Notes under the pieces: model-generated
The model's input: the letters and a program-made list of their open reading frames with translations, nothing else
What the model was told of the DNA's origin: nothing
Database searches by the model: none
Program-made: the position numbers and the translations under genes
Shown: positions 1 through 10,799 of the stretch, one piece after another
Numbering within the stretch: the first letter of the stretch is position 1
Layout: each line of letters opens with the position of its first letter
Assembly: GCF_004015185.1 (NCBI RefSeq)
Contig: NZ_CP025746.1
Coordinates: 5,845,776 to 5,909,775, forward strand
Source of the DNA: Clostridium manihotivorum
GTDB lineage: Bacteria > Bacillota > Clostridia > Clostridiales > Clostridiaceae
DNA: 64,000 nt
Direction of reading: 5' to 3'

Positions 1-87
1 AATTCTATGGATAAGTTTTACAATGCAAAACACTTATGGAATTTCGATTATAAATATTTAAGCTATACATATACTAGTTCAAAATAA
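1..87 (+). CDS. C-terminal fragment of an unidentified protein
   Basis: Frame 1 is open from the left edge to a TAA at 85-87 and gives 28 residues rich in Tyr, Phe and Lys (ending YTYTSSK). It may be the last part of a gene that begins outside the window. No family can be recognised from so short a tail, and I see no clear terminator directly after it. It could also be a chance open frame. Confidence 0.3.
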   Translation, partial: NSMDKFYNAKHLWNFDYKYLSYTYTSSK

Positions 88-206
88 AATATATAAAACG
101 AATACACCATTAGTCATTAAACTAGTTGCTAGTAAGTTTAGAAATTATAGAATCGGAATATCTATTACTCTGAGCAGACATACTAATGATTGAAGGAGTG
201 ATGCTT

Positions 207-422
207 ATGTCAGATAAAAATAAACCTTATCTACCTGATGAAAGAGACTGGTATTCGCCTGAAGGGCATGACTTAATATCGCTTTCTAGTTCAGGAAATA
301 CCTATACAAAACTACCTAATCCAAAAACAGATCCTATTGTAGTTAATAATATATCTTATATGGAGTTTGACTATACTGATCAATCTCTATATGAAGATGA
401 TGATACTGACGATGAACAATAA
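207..422 (+). CDS. Small acidic hypothetical protein (71 aa)
   Basis: I do not recognise the family. Three in-frame ATGs exist (186, 201, 207). GAAGGAG at 192-198 lies 8 nt before the ATG at 207, so that start is preferred. The product is 71 residues, polar, without membrane segments or signal peptide, and ends in a strongly acidic tail (EDDDTDDEQ). A strong terminator follows 6 bases after the stop, so it is probably a monocistronic gene. Function unknown. Confidence 0.6.
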   Translation: MSDKNKPYLPDERDWYSPEGHDLISLSSSGNTYTKLPNPKTDPIVVNNISYMEFDYTDQSLYEDDDTDDEQ

Positions 423-427
423 AGAAA

Positions 428-462
428 AAGACGCTAATGTAATTTTCATTAGCGTCTTTTAA
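428..462 (+). terminator. Rho-independent terminator after the small acidic gene
   Basis: A 13-bp perfect stem (428-440 with 448-460, core GACGCTAATG) has a 7-nt loop and is followed by T-rich sequence. It starts 6 bases after the stop codon at 422. Confidence 0.85.
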
Positions 463-582
463 TCATCTCAATATTGCACATTCATTAAATAATTTGGTAT
501 ATATATGCTCTATTCAACTACATATATTAACCAGTAAATTCAGAATATATATGTCTATATAATATAAAAAGTACATTTGTAA

Positions 583-627
583 AAGAATTCGCTAAAGAAT
601 GTGATCTTTAGCGAATTCTTTTTTTTT
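583..627. terminator. Terminator hairpin between convergent transcripts
   Basis: A 16-bp perfect stem (583-598 with 605-620, core TTCGCTAAAGA) is followed by a run of T on the plus strand. Only a short T run lies on the minus side. It is placed 11 bases beyond the stop of the minus-strand giant gene, so it may terminate that transcript, read-through from the left, or both. Confidence 0.8.
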
Positions 628-637
628 AATTTAAACC

Positions 638-3600
638 TTATATATGAACTTCAACTTCGTGGTTTCCTTCTAGGAATGGAACCACTTCATCATCTAATGG
701 ATTACCATCTAGTATTATCACCTTAGAAATATCAGCTCCAGCCTTATTAATCTCCTTTAGGTCCTGGCTTACTACTATATGATAGTACATATTGTCTTTG
801 TTATATTCTATCTCGTATTGCTTCCAGTTGGTTGGTACAGCTGGATTTATAGTAAAGCCTTTACCATAATGAGAGTTAAAACCTAGTATATATTCAACTG
901 CAGCTTTATACATCCATCCGGATGCACCAGTATACCAGCTCCAGCCACCTCTTCCTCCATGCGGTTCTTGTAAATATACATCTGCAGCCATAACATATGG
1001 CTCTACTTTATAAGTTTTGCTAGAAAGTTCAGAGGAACTGTGATTTATAGGATTTATCATATTAAAGTATTGCCAAGCTTTATTACCCATTCCCATCTTT
1101 GCCAAGGCTACAATAACCCAAACTGCAGCATGAGTGTACTGTCCTCCGTTTTCTCTTACTCCAGGTACATAACCTTTAATATATCCCGGCTCTAACTTAG
1201 AATTATAAAATGGTGGGTTTAAAAGAAGTATTAGACCTTTATCTTCTTTTACTAAGTTGGTGTCGATGGCCTCCATAGCTTCCTTAACTCTTTCAGGTTT
1301 TCCTCCACCGGTTATAGCAGCCCAGCTTTGCGCTAAGGAGTCGATCCTACACTCATCATTTTCCTTAGATCCTAATGGAGTTCCATCATCAAAGTATGCT
1401 CTTCTATACCAACCACCATCCCAAGCATTCTTCTCCAAATTCTCTAATATGAAGTCTCTATTATAGGCAAAGATATCTGTATTTATCTTATCCTTTTTAT
1501 AACCTGTTATATCTAAGAAATCACCTAGTATTTCGTATAAGAACCAACCAAGCCATACACTCTCACCCTTTCCTTCATTACCTACAGTACTCATTCCGTC
1601 ATTCCAGTCACCGCTGCCCATGAGAGGTATATTATGTTCACCATACTTTAATGATCTATTGATAGCTCTTACACAGTGCTCATATACAGTTCCTGAGGTT
1701 CTGGATTCAAACCTATCTGAGTATCTCTCATCTTCACCTTCCTTAAGAGGTTCATCATAAAGGAATGGTGCTTCTTCATCTAAAATGCTATAGTCTCCAG
1801 AAAATTTTATGTACTTAGAAACAACATATGGTAGCCATAGTAAGTCATCACTGAACCTAGTTCTTATACCGCTATTTACTACAGGATGCCACCAGTGCTG
1901 AACATCACCTTCCTCATATTGTCTTGAAGCACTTCTTAGTATTTGGTTTCTTGTAATCTCATGGTTCAATACACCTAAAGACAGAGAGTCTTGAAGCTGA
2001 TCTCTATATCCATAAGCTCCACCAGATTGATAGAAGGCTGTTCTAGCCCAGTATCTACAGCTCATAGTTTGATATATAAGCCATCCATTTACCATATAAT
2101 CCATAGATTTATCAGGAGTCTTTACTTTAATAGTTCCTAAGAAGTTTTGCCAGTATTCCTTAACATTTTCTAAGGTATCGTCTACTGCTCTGAAGCTACT
2201 ATATTTGTTTATAACAGTTTCTATAGCTTCTAAGCTCTCTTCAGCTCCTAACATTAGTATTATGGTCTTTCTCTTATTTGGCTTTAATACAACCTTAGTT
2301 TGAGCGCCTAAACATGGATCAAAGCCACCGCCTACAGTATCAGATAGTTTTTCTAGCCTTAAGGCACTTGGATAACCCAGGCTTTCATTTCGTCCTAAGA
2401 ACTCACTTCTGTCTCCAGTAAAACTCTCTTCTTGACCTCCATAAAACTTAAGGTAGCTCTTATAAGTACCAAAGCTTGAAGAGTATGGATTTGATGCCCA
2501 TATAAATCTTTCATTTGATTTCTTACTGCCAGAAGGTTCATCAGTAGCACTACCAGCCATATCTATATCACTAATATATGTAGATATATATTGAGCAGAT
2601 TGTTGAGGTACAACTCCTAACACCAACTGAGCATAATAGTATAGAGATATTGTTCTATCTTCTTCTCCGTTATTCTCAAGTTCTATCTTTAAGAGTTTGA
2701 TGTTGTCTTGCATAGAGCAAAACATAGTAGTTTTGCCTTTTATACCATGGTAATCATGGCTAAAAGCAGAATATCCAAATCCATGCTCTATAACATATTC
2801 TCCTGTATCTCTTAGAGGCTTAGGTGTTATACTCCATATTTCTTCATTTACATCATCTCTCAGATAAAGACCTTCAGTTGATGCATCCATTACCCAGTCG
2901 TTATTCCAAGGTGTTATCTTATTTTCTCTTGAATTGCCTATCCAGGTATATGAAGATCCACTTTCAGACACATGAAAACCAAAGTTTCCATTTGAAATTA
3001 CATTTATCCAAGGTGCTGGAGTATCTCTGTGGTCATTTAGTACAACTACATATCCACTTCCGTCTTTTTTAAAGCCTCCATATCCATTAAAGAAATCTAG
3101 TGATTCTACATCATAAGCATAATTAGTAACCTCTTCTGAGTTTACAAATTCACTATACTTAACATTACTTTTATCATTAGATAAATCAGTTTTACTAATT
3201 TCTCTAAGTATAGTTTCTCTTCTTGGAAGATCATATCCTTGAAGTTCTTTATGTCTTAACAATATATCTGCTCTTACCTTCTTATCCTTTTCTTCCCATT
3301 GCTTCATCTGATTTAGCAACGTTCCTCTATCAGAACTAATCACAAGCTTAGCTATGCCTATTAAGAAATCTCTCATATCTTCACCTAAGGTACTTTTACT
3401 ATGAAGATATATTCCACCTGGCTTATTCCAATAATCTCTTGATTGAGAAGTATTGACTTGTTCTATTATATTTTTTTGAACAGGAAGATCATAAGAGGTC
3501 TCCTCATCATTATAAATAACTAAGTCTGTTTTTAACCCCTTACTTCTCCAATAATAATGCAGATTTATAACCTGTCTTAAAAGGTCCATATCAGCTTCTT

Positions 3601-6600
3601 CTTTTATCACAAGCATTAATATTGGAAGATCTCCTGAAATTCCGTATGGCCACAAATCTCTTTGATGCTTATTAAGATTTTTTATATATTCTTCATTTTC
3701 TCTTCTATAAGAGGTCAAAAATAGCATATTAGAAGCTAAAGATTGGAACATATTTGCTTGGAAAGACTTTATAGCAAGATACTTCATTTCTAATGCAACC
3801 TGCTGAGTTGCTCCTATAAATGCTCTTTCCACAGAACTATTGTCTGTGTATCTGTTTGCAATCTTCATAACTTCCTCTCTGCTGTCAGCTGCTATAGTTA
3901 CGTAAGATAAAGATACTTTTTCTCTAGGAGGTATTTTTACCATAACTCTCATAGCTATGATAGGATCTAAGACTATACCTATACTATTTGTCAAAGCAGC
4001 GTCATTATCCATGGCTCTCGGAGCTCTAAGACTTCTATTTCTTCCGATAAAGTTCACCCTAGAGGTATCATAGGATACTGAGCCGATAATATCGCCATCA
4101 CTTACAATCTTTTGAATTAAATGATTTTGCTTTTGTCCTTTAGCTCTAGGCCTTCTCTTGGCAATAATACATCTGTTTTCCTCATCATATTCAGTTGTAA
4201 TAAACAAATTTGAGAATGTTGGATGAACTACATCAGCACTAAATGGAGCTAAGGTTACTTCCATATAGCTTGTTATCTCAATACTTCTTTCGCTTTCCGA
4301 ATTATTTTTTAAAGTTATCTTTCTTACCTCTGCATCATACTGAGAAGACACGCAGACTTCCATTGAACTTTCAATATTTCCAAAAGTTCTTTTAAATAAA
4401 GCCTTATCTAAAGTAAATTGGACTACCTCGTCATCGCCCATAACTCTACATGGTTCGTAGGAAGGACTCCAGTATTCATTGCTGTTCAAATTCTTTATAT
4501 AAAATAATATACCGCCACCTTCATCCGTTGTATCAGACTTCCATCTATTTATAGTCATTTCACATTTCTTGCTAAGACTACTTCCGCTATTAGTAAGAAC
4601 AGTTGAATATGACCCGTTTGATAAAAGCAGTACCTCTGGATTCTCAGTTATAGAAGAATATTCTCTTACTATAAGTGCTTCTTGTTCTGTCTTTATTTCT
4701 GGCAAATCAAACTCTTGCTTTCTAGTAAATATTTCATGATAGCCTTGTTTTTCTTGAAGGAGCAATTCAAAGGCTTTAACTTGAGGTAGCTTATGGAATC
4801 TTTCTTGGAGTATATTATCGTTTGCAAAGTTATCCAAAGACATTAAACTCATGCCTTGGTGATGAACCATGAAACATTTCACCGTTGATTCTTTCTTTCC
4901 TCTAGTTATCCTTTCCTCAGTAAAATCTATGGCTTCATAAAATCCATATCTCCCTACCATGCCTTTATTTATTAAATTATTCATATTTTCTATAGAAGAT
5001 AAGGGAGCAAAACTTAACGCCATAACTGTAGAGTATGGAGATACTACAAGTTCGTCTACCAATCCTCTTTTTAGCCCTATTCCTGGAACTCCAAAGGCTT
5101 TATATTGATAGTTCATAGCAACATCAAAATGATAGAAGGCTGATTCTGATATTCCCCATGGAATTCCCCTTTTATGAGCATAAATCTTTTGAGCTTCAAT
5201 CACTGAATTATAAGTCATATCCCATAGAGTACCTTCGTAATTCTTCATTATCAATGCTGGCATGAAGTATTCAAACATGGTTCCACTCCAAGAAACAAGA
5301 CTCTTCGTTCCAAAGGCAGTAGTTATAGCTCTTCCTAGCTTAAACCAATGATCATACTCTACATCACCTTTAGCAATAGCTATGAAAGAAGCTGCTCTTG
5401 CTTCTGAAGCTAACAAATCATAACAGTTGTCTCCTAAGGTATTATTCTCCATATCATATCCTATGGAGAATATCTTCCTATGGCTATTGTACAAAACTTT
5501 AAAGTCTGTTTCAGAAGCCATGGTATCTAGTCTTCCAATTAGTGTGTTAACTCTTCTAACCAAACTTAATATTGATTCATTTTTTATCCTGCATTCTGCC
5601 TTACTAGTTTTACCTACGTCTTTAGCTTCATTGTAAACTATATCTCCCAATGAAGTAGCTAAATTTATGACAGGCACCTTAAGCAACAATTTATCTATTT
5701 CATCCAGCATACTGCTATCATTTGCTACAGCTTCATCATCAAATTCTGAAACCTCCCCAATCTCTGCCAACTTCATTATGGCTTCTCTTTTTAATTTATC
5801 AACCCAATATAACTCTTTTTGCTTATGTTGAAACTCAATATCTAAACACTTTTCTACAATCTGCCTTAGTATTCCTACATAATTTCTTATACTCATATCT
5901 TCGCTAAGTATAGTGTCTTTTTCAAGCTTAAATAGAGCTTCTTCTTTTAACTCTTCTTCGATTATACTCATTGTATCAATAAGAGCTATTCTTTGATTGT
6001 CAGAAATTAAAGGCTTTTTTAGATACTCGTTTAGAGCTTCCTCAATAACCCACAAATACCCAACTAGGTTTCCGCTATCTACAGTAGAAACATATCTAGG
6101 CCATAACGGATTTCTTGTTCTCGTGTCATACCAGTTTAAAAAATGTCCGTGAAACTTATCTAGTTTATCCATACTATTAAGGATTTTCTCTATCCTATCT
6201 ACTAAATCAAATAAAGTAGAATATCCCATATCTCTTGCGACTACATTGGACATCAGTCCCATTGCCATATTTGTAGGAGAAGTTCTAAAAGCTACCCCAT
6301 TATTAGGGTCCTCTTGGAAGTTATCTGGGGCTAGGTAGTTATTTTCTTCATTTACAAAGTCCTCATAATACGCCCAGGTTCTTCTGCTCAAGGTTCTAAT
6401 AAGCAACTTATCTTTCTCTGATATATCCTTAAATGTGGTGCTTACATTCCTATCTTCTTTGCTTATTAAATAGGCAATTATTGGGCTTATAATCCATAGC
6501 ACAGAAATGATTAAGTTCGTACTTCCTAGGGATATTGACTTGTTAAAAGTGGCTATTAAGTATAATAAACCAATAACAGATGAAGCCCACATATACTTAA

Positions 6601-9205
6601 AATAGCTATATAAATCTTTGCTGCAGGCTGCTTCAACATCTGCAGAAGTCTGCCACTGTAATAAATTCCTCTTTGATATAGTTGTTCTATATAATGTCCT
6701 GCCTATGGCATCCAACATAAGCACACATTGGTTTGGTAAAAAGGTTATTGTGAGTAACACTTGTTTTAAACTTCTTAAAATATCCTTTTTCTTATATTTA
6801 GGAGTAATCAGCATATCAGTAAAAGCAAATGCTACAAGAGATATTATTCCTAGCAAAGAAAAAACGTCCCACATCTCTCCGTTTTTAAGAGTTATTATGG
6901 TTATAAATAAACTTATTACAATCCAAGGAGCTACTAAGCTTCTCCTTAGATTGTCAAAGATCTGCCACCTAGATAATAACTTTAACTTCCTACTAAACAA
7001 CCAAGGAAGTATCTGCCAGTCTCCCCTCACCCATCTATGGGATCTCATACTACTAGCTTTATAAGAAGCTGGATATCCATCCACTACATTTATATCGCTT
7101 ACTAGAGCGCATCTAGTATAAGACCCCTCAAGTAAATCATGGCTCAGTACAGTATTCTCAGGTATTTCATCCTTTAATATATTGTAAAAGGCGTCTATGT
7201 TTATGATGCCTTTTCCTGTGAATATACCTTCTTTAAACAGATCTTGATAGGAGTCAGATGCTGCACTAGAATAAACATCTATGCCTCCATCTCCTGCAAA
7301 TATTTGAGTAAATATTGTTTTTTCTGATGCTTCTATCTTCATGTCAACCTTAGGCTGCATTATTCCATAGCCTCTTAAAACCTTGTTATCCTCACTAACA
7401 ACTGCATTGTTAAGAACGTGGGCCATAGCACCTACTAGCTTTTTACCTGCTGACATAGGAAGTATTGTATCTGCATCTAGCGTTATTAGATATTTTGCTT
7501 TTCTAAGCTCATCAATATTTCCACTGATCACATTGTAGGTTGTGTCTGCATCATGTCTTAATAAAGCCATGAACTCCATAAGCTTCCCTCTTTTTCTTTC
7601 CCATCCCATCCAGACTTTATCTCTTTCATTGAAAACTCTTTTTCTGTTAAAGAAAAAGAAGTGTTGCTCCTTATGGCTATAATACTTATCATTTAAGATC
7701 TCCGCCGTTTTTGTACCTATATAATTTATATCTTCATCCTTTTCTTCTTCCTCATCTTTAGAATCACCTAAATCACCTAACAAGGCAAAGTATAGGTTAT
7801 CATCCTTGTTGGCAATATGATACACTTCTAAAGAATCCATAAGTTCTTTTACCTTATGAGGGCTGTTAAATATAGCAGGTATAACCACCAAGGTTCTGCA
7901 CTGTTCTGGTATCCCCTCTTCTTCAAAATTTAACTTAGGTAGAAAATCCGGTTTATAGAGCTTAGTAACACTCCAATTTAATATACCAACAACAACTTCT
8001 GACAATGGCAAAAGTACTACCAAAGCTCCAGTAATAAGTTCAGCATTGGACATATTAGGAGCTGCTAAGTAAACTAAGGATACTATAATAATTTCAAATA
8101 AAATCACTAGAAATATCTGATATAAAATAAAGTTAGCTGGAGTTATAAACTTCTTCTTTCTGAATCTTCCTATACTCTTCTCTAAATCTTTTTGCCCATC
8201 ATCTAATAGGTAATAACCTACATGCGCTTTATACCTGTCTTCCTCCAAAGGCCCTGCAGAATTACACAATCTTAAAGCTTCTTCTACTACCTTCCATTCC
8301 TCTTTAGAGGTCATCCTGCTGATTTCTTCAACCTTATGCCTATAAAAATCCTTAGAGTCAAAATCCATTAAACTATAGGTACCTTCTGGATCTTCACTTA
8401 GAAGTTTTTCTATTCTTGATACGCTGTCAAAAACATACTTCCAACTTATAGCGTCAATGGTTCTTAGTGAAGTTATATAGTTGCCCATAGAAAGCTGCAA
8501 CTTGTTTTCTCTTATAAACTCCCCAGTTATGGCATCCTCAAACTTTTCTTCCTTCGTTACCTTTTTAGCTAAAGTTTTATAAAGCTCATCGTTATCAATG
8601 GAATTGTCTCTAAGAACTCTAAAAAGTTTTTCTCCCATTTCAATAGAGAACTTCTCGTCACTTTTTCCTATGTCATCAATGGTTTTTTCTAAACTTTCTT
8701 TATTGCTACTATCTATTATTCTATAAGCTAGTTCTTCACCAGCTTGCTTTTCCTTTTGAATATAAGCAAGTTTATCTGTAACCGTAGCAATCCCTTCAAT
8801 TAACCCCACTCTTAACATCAAAGGAAATGCCCATAGTTCTCCTAAGGTTATGTACTCTCTCTCGTCACGGCCTTTTAAAAAGTTTATGGTATCATTCTCT
8901 TCAATCTTTCCATCATTTGACTTCAAGATTTCCTTTGCTAAAAGATAAACCTTAGGACAAGACTCCTCTCCATTTACTAAAGGAAGATTTTCAAAGTAAC
9001 CCCATGGCATATTTAGTTTTATAGTCTTATACTCTTTTTCTATAACATAAATATTATCTAGTAGCCATTCTGCAGCTCCTACTATATCCTTATTTTCTTT
9101 TACTTGCTGATTGATATATTGATAATTTTCTAGTATTCTATTATAACTTTCCTTTAGAGAATACATTATTCTCCTTCTGCAGTTAACTGAATCAAGTATA
9201 TTCAT
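638..9205 (-). CDS. Cyclic beta-1,2-glucan synthase-like protein (GT84/GH94), 2855 aa
   Basis: This very large membrane enzyme has the architecture of cyclic beta-glucan synthases (Cgs/NdvB/ChvB, about 2,800-2,900 aa). These polymerise glucose from UDP-glucose into beta-1,2-glucan and close the ring. After an N-terminal soluble region, membrane segments begin near residue 365. The glycosyltransferase part carries LDADT near 575 and RWVRGDWQ near 727 (a QxxRW-like motif), then more membrane segments near 770-970. The C-terminal third is a GH94 phosphorylase-like module with GSGDWNDGM near 2533, which contains the usual catalytic Asp. AAGGA lies 8 nt before the ATG at 9203-9205. It stands alone, with no glucan exporter or modifying gene beside it. 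Product linkage and cyclisation are inferred from the family only. A linear beta-1,2-glucan product is also possible. Confidence 0.88.
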   Translation of the reverse strand: MNILDSVNCRRRIMYSLKESYNRILENYQYINQQVKENKDIVGAAEWLLDNIYVIEKEYKTIKLNMPWGYFENLPLVNGEESCPKVYLLAKEILKSNDGKIEENDTINFLKGRDEREYITLGELWAFPLMLRVGLIEGIATVTDKLAYIQKEKQAGEELAYRIIDSSNKESLEKTIDDIGKSDEKFSIEMGEKLFRVLRDNSIDNDELYKTLAKKVTKEEKFEDAITGEFIRENKLQLSMGNYITSLRTIDAISWKYVFDSVSRIEKLLSEDPEGTYSLMDFDSKDFYRHKVEEISRMTSKEEWKVVEEALRLCNSAGPLEEDRYKAHVGYYLLDDGQKDLEKSIGRFRKKKFITPANFILYQIFLVILFEIIIVSLVYLAAPNMSNAELITGALVVLLPLSEVVVGILNWSVTKLYKPDFLPKLNFEEEGIPEQCRTLVVIPAIFNSPHKVKELMDSLEVYHIANKDDNLYFALLGDLGDSKDEEEEKDEDINYIGTKTAEILNDKYYSHKEQHFFFFNRKRVFNERDKVWMGWERKRGKLMEFMALLRHDADTTYNVISGNIDELRKAKYLITLDADTILPMSAGKKLVGAMAHVLNNAVVSEDNKVLRGYGIMQPKVDMKIEASEKTIFTQIFAGDGGIDVYSSAASDSYQDLFKEGIFTGKGIINIDAFYNILKDEIPENTVLSHDLLEGSYTRCALVSDINVVDGYPASYKASSMRSHRWVRGDWQILPWLFSRKLKLLSRWQIFDNLRRSLVAPWIVISLFITIITLKNGEMWDVFSLLGIISLVAFAFTDMLITPKYKKKDILRSLKQVLLTITFLPNQCVLMLDAIGRTLYRTTISKRNLLQWQTSADVEAACSKDLYSYFKYMWASSVIGLLYLIATFNKSISLGSTNLIISVLWIISPIIAYLISKEDRNVSTTFKDISEKDKLLIRTLSRRTWAYYEDFVNEENNYLAPDNFQEDPNNGVAFRTSPTNMAMGLMSNVVARDMGYSTLFDLVDRIEKILNSMDKLDKFHGHFLNWYDTRTRNPLWPRYVSTVDSGNLVGYLWVIEEALNEYLKKPLISDNQRIALIDTMSIIEEELKEEALFKLEKDTILSEDMSIRNYVGILRQIVEKCLDIEFQHKQKELYWVDKLKREAIMKLAEIGEVSEFDDEAVANDSSMLDEIDKLLLKVPVINLATSLGDIVYNEAKDVGKTSKAECRIKNESILSLVRRVNTLIGRLDTMASETDFKVLYNSHRKIFSIGYDMENNTLGDNCYDLLASEARAASFIAIAKGDVEYDHWFKLGRAITTAFGTKSLVSWSGTMFEYFMPALIMKNYEGTLWDMTYNSVIEAQKIYAHKRGIPWGISESAFYHFDVAMNYQYKAFGVPGIGLKRGLVDELVVSPYSTVMALSFAPLSSIENMNNLINKGMVGRYGFYEAIDFTEERITRGKKESTVKCFMVHHQGMSLMSLDNFANDNILQERFHKLPQVKAFELLLQEKQGYHEIFTRKQEFDLPEIKTEQEALIVREYSSITENPEVLLLSNGSYSTVLTNSGSSLSKKCEMTINRWKSDTTDEGGGILFYIKNLNSNEYWSPSYEPCRVMGDDEVVQFTLDKALFKRTFGNIESSMEVCVSSQYDAEVRKITLKNNSESERSIEITSYMEVTLAPFSADVVHPTFSNLFITTEYDEENRCIIAKRRPRAKGQKQNHLIQKIVSDGDIIGSVSYDTSRVNFIGRNRSLRAPRAMDNDAALTNSIGIVLDPIIAMRVMVKIPPREKVSLSYVTIAADSREEVMKIANRYTDNSSVERAFIGATQQVALEMKYLAIKSFQANMFQSLASNMLFLTSYRRENEEYIKNLNKHQRDLWPYGISGDLPILMLVIKEEADMDLLRQVINLHYYWRSKGLKTDLVIYNDEETSYDLPVQKNIIEQVNTSQSRDYWNKPGGIYLHSKSTLGEDMRDFLIGIAKLVISSDRGTLLNQMKQWEEKDKKVRADILLRHKELQGYDLPRRETILREISKTDLSNDKSNVKYSEFVNSEEVTNYAYDVESLDFFNGYGGFKKDGSGYVVVLNDHRDTPAPWINVISNGNFGFHVSESGSSYTWIGNSRENKITPWNNDWVMDASTEGLYLRDDVNEEIWSITPKPLRDTGEYVIEHGFGYSAFSHDYHGIKGKTTMFCSMQDNIKLLKIELENNGEEDRTISLYYYAQLVLGVVPQQSAQYISTYISDIDMAGSATDEPSGSKKSNERFIWASNPYSSSFGTYKSYLKFYGGQEESFTGDRSEFLGRNESLGYPSALRLEKLSDTVGGGFDPCLGAQTKVVLKPNKRKTIILMLGAEESLEAIETVINKYSSFRAVDDTLENVKEYWQNFLGTIKVKTPDKSMDYMVNGWLIYQTMSCRYWARTAFYQSGGAYGYRDQLQDSLSLGVLNHEITRNQILRSASRQYEEGDVQHWWHPVVNSGIRTRFSDDLLWLPYVVSKYIKFSGDYSILDEEAPFLYDEPLKEGEDERYSDRFESRTSGTVYEHCVRAINRSLKYGEHNIPLMGSGDWNDGMSTVGNEGKGESVWLGWFLYEILGDFLDITGYKKDKINTDIFAYNRDFILENLEKNAWDGGWYRRAYFDDGTPLGSKENDECRIDSLAQSWAAITGGGKPERVKEAMEAIDTNLVKEDKGLILLLNPPFYNSKLEPGYIKGYVPGVRENGGQYTHAAVWVIVALAKMGMGNKAWQYFNMINPINHSSSELSSKTYKVEPYVMAADVYLQEPHGGRGGWSWYTGASGWMYKAAVEYILGFNSHYGKGFTINPAVPTNWKQYEIEYNKDNMYYHIVVSQDLKEINKAGADISKVIILDGNPLDDEVVPFLEGNHEVEVHI

Positions 9206-9250
9206 GAGTATTATCCTTCCCTCTCTATAGTGTACATTTTATTTTTTCCA

Positions 9251-9278
9251 ATTATAGAATAATTATAGTGGTTGTCCC
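9251..9278 (-). promoter_or_regulatory. Possible promoter of the glucan synthase gene
   Basis: On the minus strand a TATAAT (plus 9251-9256) stands 16 nt from GGGACA (plus 9273-9278), about 45 nt upstream of the start codon. The -10 is perfect but the -35 is weak. Confidence 0.35.
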
Positions 9279-9384
9279 TTAAAAATTTTTAACTACCTCA
9301 AGGCATTGGTATATAAGGCTTTAGCCCACTTATTATAGAAGGATACTATATTTACCACAAATTTTTTTAACCCTGATTAAAGCA

Positions 9385-9421
9385 AAAAGCCGTAAGTTAT
9401 GTAATCTAACTTACGGCTTTT
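9385..9421 (-). terminator. Terminator of the M18 aminopeptidase gene
   Basis: A 15-bp perfect stem (9385-9399 with 9407-9421, core GCCGTAAGTTA) has a 7-nt loop and lies 13 bases past the aminopeptidase stop codon. The T run is on the minus-strand side. Confidence 0.85.
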
Positions 9422-9434
9422 ACGTAGTATTAAT

Positions 9435-10730
9435 TTATATCTTATAAAACTCTTCAAAGGATTTTATGCAATAATAATGATCCTTTACTCCACCTAACTC
9501 TCTTACAGAGTGCATAGAAAGTATTGGTGTTCCCATATCAACTGATCTTATATGCAGATGAGTTGATGATATTGGTCCAATTGTTGAACCTCCTCTTAAG
9601 TCTGACCTATTTACAAACTTCTGAACAGGCACTCCAGCCTTCTTACATATTTCTTCATAAACAGCTGATGAATTGGAATCAGAAGTATAGCTTTGAGATG
9701 CAGCTATCTTTATAACTGGTCCTCCGTTTACAACTGGCTTAAGTACTGGATCATGTTTTTCTCCATAGTTAGGGTGAACTGCATGAGCCAAATCTGCAGA
9801 TATCAAGAAGGACTTTGCAAGTGCTCTAAAGTAATACTCCCTATCTCCGCCTAAAGATAAAACTATTCTTTCCAATATATGTGCCAAAAGCTCAGAGTCA
9901 GCTCCTTGCTTAGTTGAGCTTCCCACTTCCTCATTATCAAAGCAAGCCATCACATTTGTAGCCATAGCTGCTTCTGTTCCTGTAAGAGCCTTTATTCCTG
10001 CATGAACCATGGCTAGATCATCTAGTCTTGATGAAGATATAAACTCTTCATTCAAGCCCATTATGCAGCCCTTTTCAAATTCATATAAGAACAAATCAAA
10101 GTCTAATATGTTCTCACTTTCAACCTTTAACTCCTCTGCTATTATATTGATTAAATATTTACCTTTTTCAAGCTTATCATTGACCATTGCAAGCAATGGC
10201 AATGTATCCTTTTGTCTATTTAGCTTAACTCCATCATTTACGTCCCTATTCATATGGATAGCTAAGTTAGGTATAACAAGGATTGGTCTATTTATATTTA
10301 CAAGTTTAGTTTCAGGGAATAGAGTATTATTTGTTCTTAGGGTTACTCTACCAGCTATTGAAAGCGGTCTATCAAACCAAGTATTTAGTATTGGTCCACC
10401 ATATACCTCTGTATTTAACTTTACGTAATTACTTTCAGCTTCTATTTCCGGGTTAGGTTTAACTCTAAAGGTAGGCGAATCAGTATGCGCACCTATTATT
10501 TTAAACCCACTTTCTGCAATCTTTCCATTTCCAACCTTGAAGGCTATAATCGCAGAATCATTTTTTGTAACAAAATATTTACCTTGTTTTTTTAGACCCC
10601 ATCTATCTTCTTCCTTAAGCTCCTGGAAGCCTTCATTAATCAATATTTGTTTCACCTTATATACCGCATGAAATGCAGTTGGACTTTCATATATAAAATC
10701 TATAAGCTCTTGTGCTATTTGCTTTTCCAT
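9435..10730 (-). CDS. M18 family zinc aminopeptidase
   Basis: The 431-aa protein matches the aspartyl aminopeptidase/aminopeptidase I family (M18). These are cytosolic di-zinc enzymes that form dodecamers and remove N-terminal residues. Visible metal-site motifs are GAHTDSP near residue 80, DNEEVGSS near 265 and SADLAHAVHPNY near 313. The length fits the bacterial ApeB type. AGAGGTG precedes the ATG at the expected distance. No partner gene is beside it; a terminator follows, and R1 copy a lies just upstream. Preferred substrate (acidic or neutral residues) cannot be told from sequence. Confidence 0.93.
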   Translation of the reverse strand: MEKQIAQELIDFIYESPTAFHAVYKVKQILINEGFQELKEEDRWGLKKQGKYFVTKNDSAIIAFKVGNGKIAESGFKIIGAHTDSPTFRVKPNPEIEAESNYVKLNTEVYGGPILNTWFDRPLSIAGRVTLRTNNTLFPETKLVNINRPILVIPNLAIHMNRDVNDGVKLNRQKDTLPLLAMVNDKLEKGKYLINIIAEELKVESENILDFDLFLYEFEKGCIMGLNEEFISSSRLDDLAMVHAGIKALTGTEAAMATNVMACFDNEEVGSSTKQGADSELLAHILERIVLSLGGDREYYFRALAKSFLISADLAHAVHPNYGEKHDPVLKPVVNGGPVIKIAASQSYTSDSNSSAVYEEICKKAGVPVQKFVNRSDLRGGSTIGPISSTHLHIRSVDMGTPILSMHSVRELGGVKDHYYCIKSFEEFYKI

Positions 10731-10799
10731 AATTTCACCTCTCCGTTTTATAGTATCTTAATTTATTATATTTAATATTTCCTACATTATCAAATTATT

